A DNA stretch of 9,391 nucleotides from positions 1 to 9,391 of the forward strand of contig JAGGTT010000250.1 of assembly GCA_021163565.1 (NCBI GenBank), in the 5' to 3' direction. How positions within the stretch are numbered: the first letter of the stretch is position 1; each line of letters begins with the position of its first letter. A program made the translations under genes and the position numbers. The stretch comes from Candidatus Tharpella sp. GTDB lineage: Bacteria; Desulfobacterota; Anaeroferrophillalia; Anaeroferrophillales; Tharpellaceae. Of this stretch, positions 7,141 through 9,391 are shown one piece after another. The notes below the pieces were generated by a model, which saw only the letters and a list, made by a program, of their open reading frames with translations, was not told the DNA's origin and searched no databases.

Positions 7141-8307
7141 TTGAGCAATAAAATCAGGAAGATTTCCCTGCTCGGAGCCACCGGTTCAATCGGCCGCAGT
7201 ACCCTTGACATAGTTGCCCGTTTTCCTGAGCGTTATCAGATTGTGGCTCTGGGCGGCGGCCGCAATATTCCGGAACTGCTGAATCTGGCCAAACGATTTC
7301 ACCCGGAACTGCTGGCGGTTCAGGAAGAATCCGGGGCAGATGAGTTAACCCGCTCCTTGAAAGATGCGGGACTGTCGATTCCGGTAGTAACCGGCCAGCC
7401 CGGAGCTGTGGCCGCAGCTACCCATCCGAATGCGGATATGGTTGTGGCGGCGATGGTCGGAGCGGTCGGTCTGGAACCAACCTATGCCGCCCTGCAGGCC
7501 GGAAAAGATGTGGCTCTGGCCAATAAAGAGTCAATGGTTATGGCCGGCCGTCTCCTGAACGAGGTGGCCGCGGCTAATCATGCCGCCATTCTCCCACTTG
7601 ACAGTGAACATTCAGCTCTCTGGCAGGCACTCAACGGTGAACCGGAAAAAGGGGTAAAAAAACTTATTCTGACCGCATCCGGCGGTCCTTTTCGTGAATT
7701 TTCGATGGCACAGATGGCTGAAGTTACCCCGGAACAGGCTCTCTGTCACCCGCGCTGGGATATGGGGCCGAAAATCACCATAGATTCAGCAACCATGATG
7801 AATAAGGCCCTGGAAATCATTGAAGCCCGCTGGCTTTTTGATATGGTACCGGAAAAAATCGAGGTTTTAGTCCATCCTCAGAGTATTGTTCATTCTCTGG
7901 TTGAATATCTTGACGGTTCAGTCCTGGCCCAACTTGGGCTTCCGGATATGCGTCTGCCGATTGCCTACGCCTTGAGTTATCCAGAAAGATTGGATCTCGA
8001 CCTGCCAAAACTGAATCTGGCCGAAACCTGCCGGCTCGATTTTTTTGCCGCAGATGAACGACGCTTTCCCGCACTGAAACTGGTGCGTCAAGCCCTTGAT
8101 AAAGGGGACAGCGGTTCTATAGCTTTAAATGCCGCTAATGAGATTGCGGTCGAACGCTTCCGCCGGGGACGCATCGGATTTCTGGAAATTGCTGAAACCG
8201 TGGCCCGGGTTTTGGCGCAGACTGAACCCCAGAAATTTACAACCTTAAACGAAATTTTAGATTTTGATGCCGGGATCCGGCAGTCACTATCATCCGCAGG
8301 ATATTAA
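7141..8307 (+). CDS. dxr: 1-deoxy-D-xylulose 5-phosphate reductoisomerase
   Basis: Dxr (IspC) rearranges and reduces 1-deoxy-D-xylulose 5-phosphate to 2-C-methyl-D-erythritol 4-phosphate with NADPH, the committed step of the MEP isoprenoid pathway and the target of fosmidomycin. Its 388 residues compare with about 398 in E. coli. The NADPH fold opens with LLGATGSIGRSTLD (10-23). ALANKESMVMAG (125-136) precedes LPLDSEHSALWQ (151-162), with metal ligands Asp154 and Glu156. The mobile active-site loop is HPRWDMGPK (203-211) and the third metal ligand, Glu225, is in MMNKALE. All are intact. The start is a TTG, since no ATG or better start occurs before the Rossmann motif. It follows the cdsA stop by two bases with no clear ribosome binding site, so translation is probably coupled to cdsA. 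This enzyme shows that the organism uses the MEP route rather than mevalonate, and it supplies isopentenyl units to UppS. Confidence 0.96.
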   Translation: MSNKIRKISLLGATGSIGRSTLDIVARFPERYQIVALGGGRNIPELLNLAKRFHPELLAVQEESGADELTRSLKDAGLSIPVVTGQPGAVAAATHPNADMVVAAMVGAVGLEPTYAALQAGKDVALANKESMVMAGRLLNEVAAANHAAILPLDSEHSALWQALNGEPEKGVKKLILTASGGPFREFSMAQMAEVTPEQALCHPRWDMGPKITIDSATMMNKALEIIEARWLFDMVPEKIEVLVHPQSIVHSLVEYLDGSVLAQLGLPDMRLPIAYALSYPERLDLDLPKLNLAETCRLDFFAADERRFPALKLVRQALDKGDSGSIALNAANEIAVERFRRGRIGFLEIAETVARVLAQTEPQKFTTLNEILDFDAGIRQSLSSAGY

Positions 8308-8310
8308 TTT

Positions 8311-9390
8311 ATGTCTAGTACGGTTTCAGCCATTGTTGTTTTAGGAGTCCTGATCTTTGTTCATGAATTGGGCCACTTTCTGGTGGCCAAATTCAGCGGG
8401 GTCCGGGTGCTTAAATTTTCTTTAGGTTTTGGTCCCAAACTCTGCGGGATTTGTATCGGTGATACCGAGTATCTGATCTCAGCTATACCTCTTGGAGGCT
8501 ATGTTAAAATGCTGGGGGAGGGGGGCAATAATGACGACGATCCCGATGCCGAATTAAGTGATGCGGAAAAATCTTTTTCCTATGAGTATAAAAGCCCCTG
8601 GATTCGGCTGGCTATCATTATCGCCGGGCCTCTGGCCAATATTTTATTTGCGGCGGTGGTCTTTTCGATAGTCTATCTTTTCGGTGTACCCTCCTTGAGC
8701 CCGGTTATCGGTGAAGTTAATCACGAGATGCCGGCTTTTGCTGCCGGACTGCATCCGGGTGATAAAATTGTTGCGATTAATGGTAAAAAAATTGACGACT
8801 GGGAACATTTGTCGGCGGCGGTGCGGGCCAGCGGCGGGCTGGAACTCGATATTGATTACGAACGTGATGCGACCCTCTTAAAAGTTAAAATTATTCCTGA
8901 ACAGGTTGAAACCAAGAGTATATTCGGTGAAAACGAAATCTCATATATTATTGGCATAACCGCTTCCGGAGAAACCACAGTTAAACATTATCAACCCGGT
9001 GAAGCTTTGCTTCACGGTCTGACTGAAACCTGGAAGGTCTCCTACCTGACGATCATGGGCTTTATCAAAATGATCCAACGGGTGGTGCCGGCCAAAGACC
9101 TCGGGGGGCCGATAATGATCGCTCAGTTGGCCGGTCAGAGTGCCAAAGCCGGGATCTTGAGTCTGCTCTATTTTATGGGGATTATCAGTGTCAACCTCGG
9201 CATTCTCAACCTTTTTCCGATTCCGGTATTAGACGGCGGCCATCTCCTCTTTATTACCTTGGAGTTGATTCTGGGCCGCCCGGTGAAAAAGGCGGCAATT
9301 GAACGGGCCCAGCAGGTCGGGTTCTTTATGCTGCTTTCTCTGATGGTTTTTGTTTTCTACAATGACCTTGCCCGGATGTTCAGTCAATGA
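8311..9390 (+). CDS. rseP: RIP zinc metalloprotease RseP (site-2 protease)
   Basis: RseP cuts membrane-embedded substrates such as anti-sigma factors, and in many bacteria also clears remnant signal peptides. The first membrane segment (about 5-27) carries the zinc site HELGH (18-22). It is followed by FGPKL and PLGGYVKMLGE (60-70), an acidic cytoplasmic loop (about 73-90), the second membrane segment (about 99-124), one PDZ domain (roughly 128-200), and the third zinc ligand Asp308 in NLFPIPVLDGGH, within the third membrane segment. A last hydrophobic stretch ends the protein. At 359 residues with one PDZ domain it is shorter than the two-PDZ E. coli protein (450), as is usual for delta-type and Gram-positive relatives. 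GCAGGA at 8296-8301 precedes the ATG by nine bases and overlaps the end of dxr. The stop codon lies at the window edge, so the gene is complete. No anti-sigma substrate is encoded in the window. Confidence 0.95.
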   Translation: MSSTVSAIVVLGVLIFVHELGHFLVAKFSGVRVLKFSLGFGPKLCGICIGDTEYLISAIPLGGYVKMLGEGGNNDDDPDAELSDAEKSFSYEYKSPWIRLAIIIAGPLANILFAAVVFSIVYLFGVPSLSPVIGEVNHEMPAFAAGLHPGDKIVAINGKKIDDWEHLSAAVRASGGLELDIDYERDATLLKVKIIPEQVETKSIFGENEISYIIGITASGETTVKHYQPGEALLHGLTETWKVSYLTIMGFIKMIQRVVPAKDLGGPIMIAQLAGQSAKAGILSLLYFMGIISVNLGILNLFPIPVLDGGHLLFITLELILGRPVKKAAIERAQQVGFFMLLSLMVFVFYNDLARMFSQ

Positions 9391-9391
9391 G

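Noticed and set aside
8521..8580. Acidic stretch in RseP as an unusual insertion
   Set aside because: A variable, acidic cytoplasmic loop after the PLGGYVKMLGE motif is common in this protease family.

Overview
The window looks like a stretch of chromosome from an anaerobic-type Gram-negative bacterium, most likely of the former Deltaproteobacteria (Desulfobacterota). Two things suggest this: the conserved uppS-cdsA-dxr-rseP gene order, with a short single-PDZ RseP, and next to it an acyl-CoA carboxylase / acyl-CoA dehydrogenase / acyl-CoA ligase group of the kind common in sulfate-reducing and syntrophic lineages. The taxonomic call is inference from gene content only. Coding density is high, no gene-free stretch reaches 300 bases, and I see no mobile elements, CRISPR arrays, tRNAs or rRNAs.

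Left part (22-4351, + strand): a tight three-gene group for CoA-thioester metabolism. It holds a biotin-dependent carboxyltransferase beta subunit, an acyl-CoA dehydrogenase (ACAD) and an AMP-forming acyl-CoA ligase, separated by 34 and 30 bases, each with a purine-rich ribosome binding site. The simplest reading is that the ligase activates an organic acid, the dehydrogenase oxidises the thioester, and the carboxyltransferase adds or removes a carboxyl group on an intermediate. The substrate is unknown. The ACAD lacks the usual catalytic glutamate at both known positions, and the carboxyltransferase has a non-propionyl-type pocket. This group is the most interesting part of the window. No biotin carboxylase or biotin carrier gene is present here.

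Middle (4352-5355): a convergent intergenic gap with a weak inverted repeat, then a DusB-type tRNA-dihydrouridine synthase on the minus strand. Its start faces a divergent intergenic region of about 190 bases (5356-5544), which must hold the promoters for dus and for the genes to the right.

Right part (5545-9390, + strand): uppS, cdsA, dxr and rseP in one compact run with gaps of 34, 2 and 3 bases, surely an operon. UppS makes undecaprenyl diphosphate for cell-wall lipid carriers. CdsA makes CDP-diacylglycerol for phospholipids. Dxr starts the MEP isoprenoid pathway that feeds UppS. RseP is the site-2 intramembrane protease of envelope stress signalling. Together they are an envelope-biogenesis operon, seen here without the pyrH-frr genes that often precede it.
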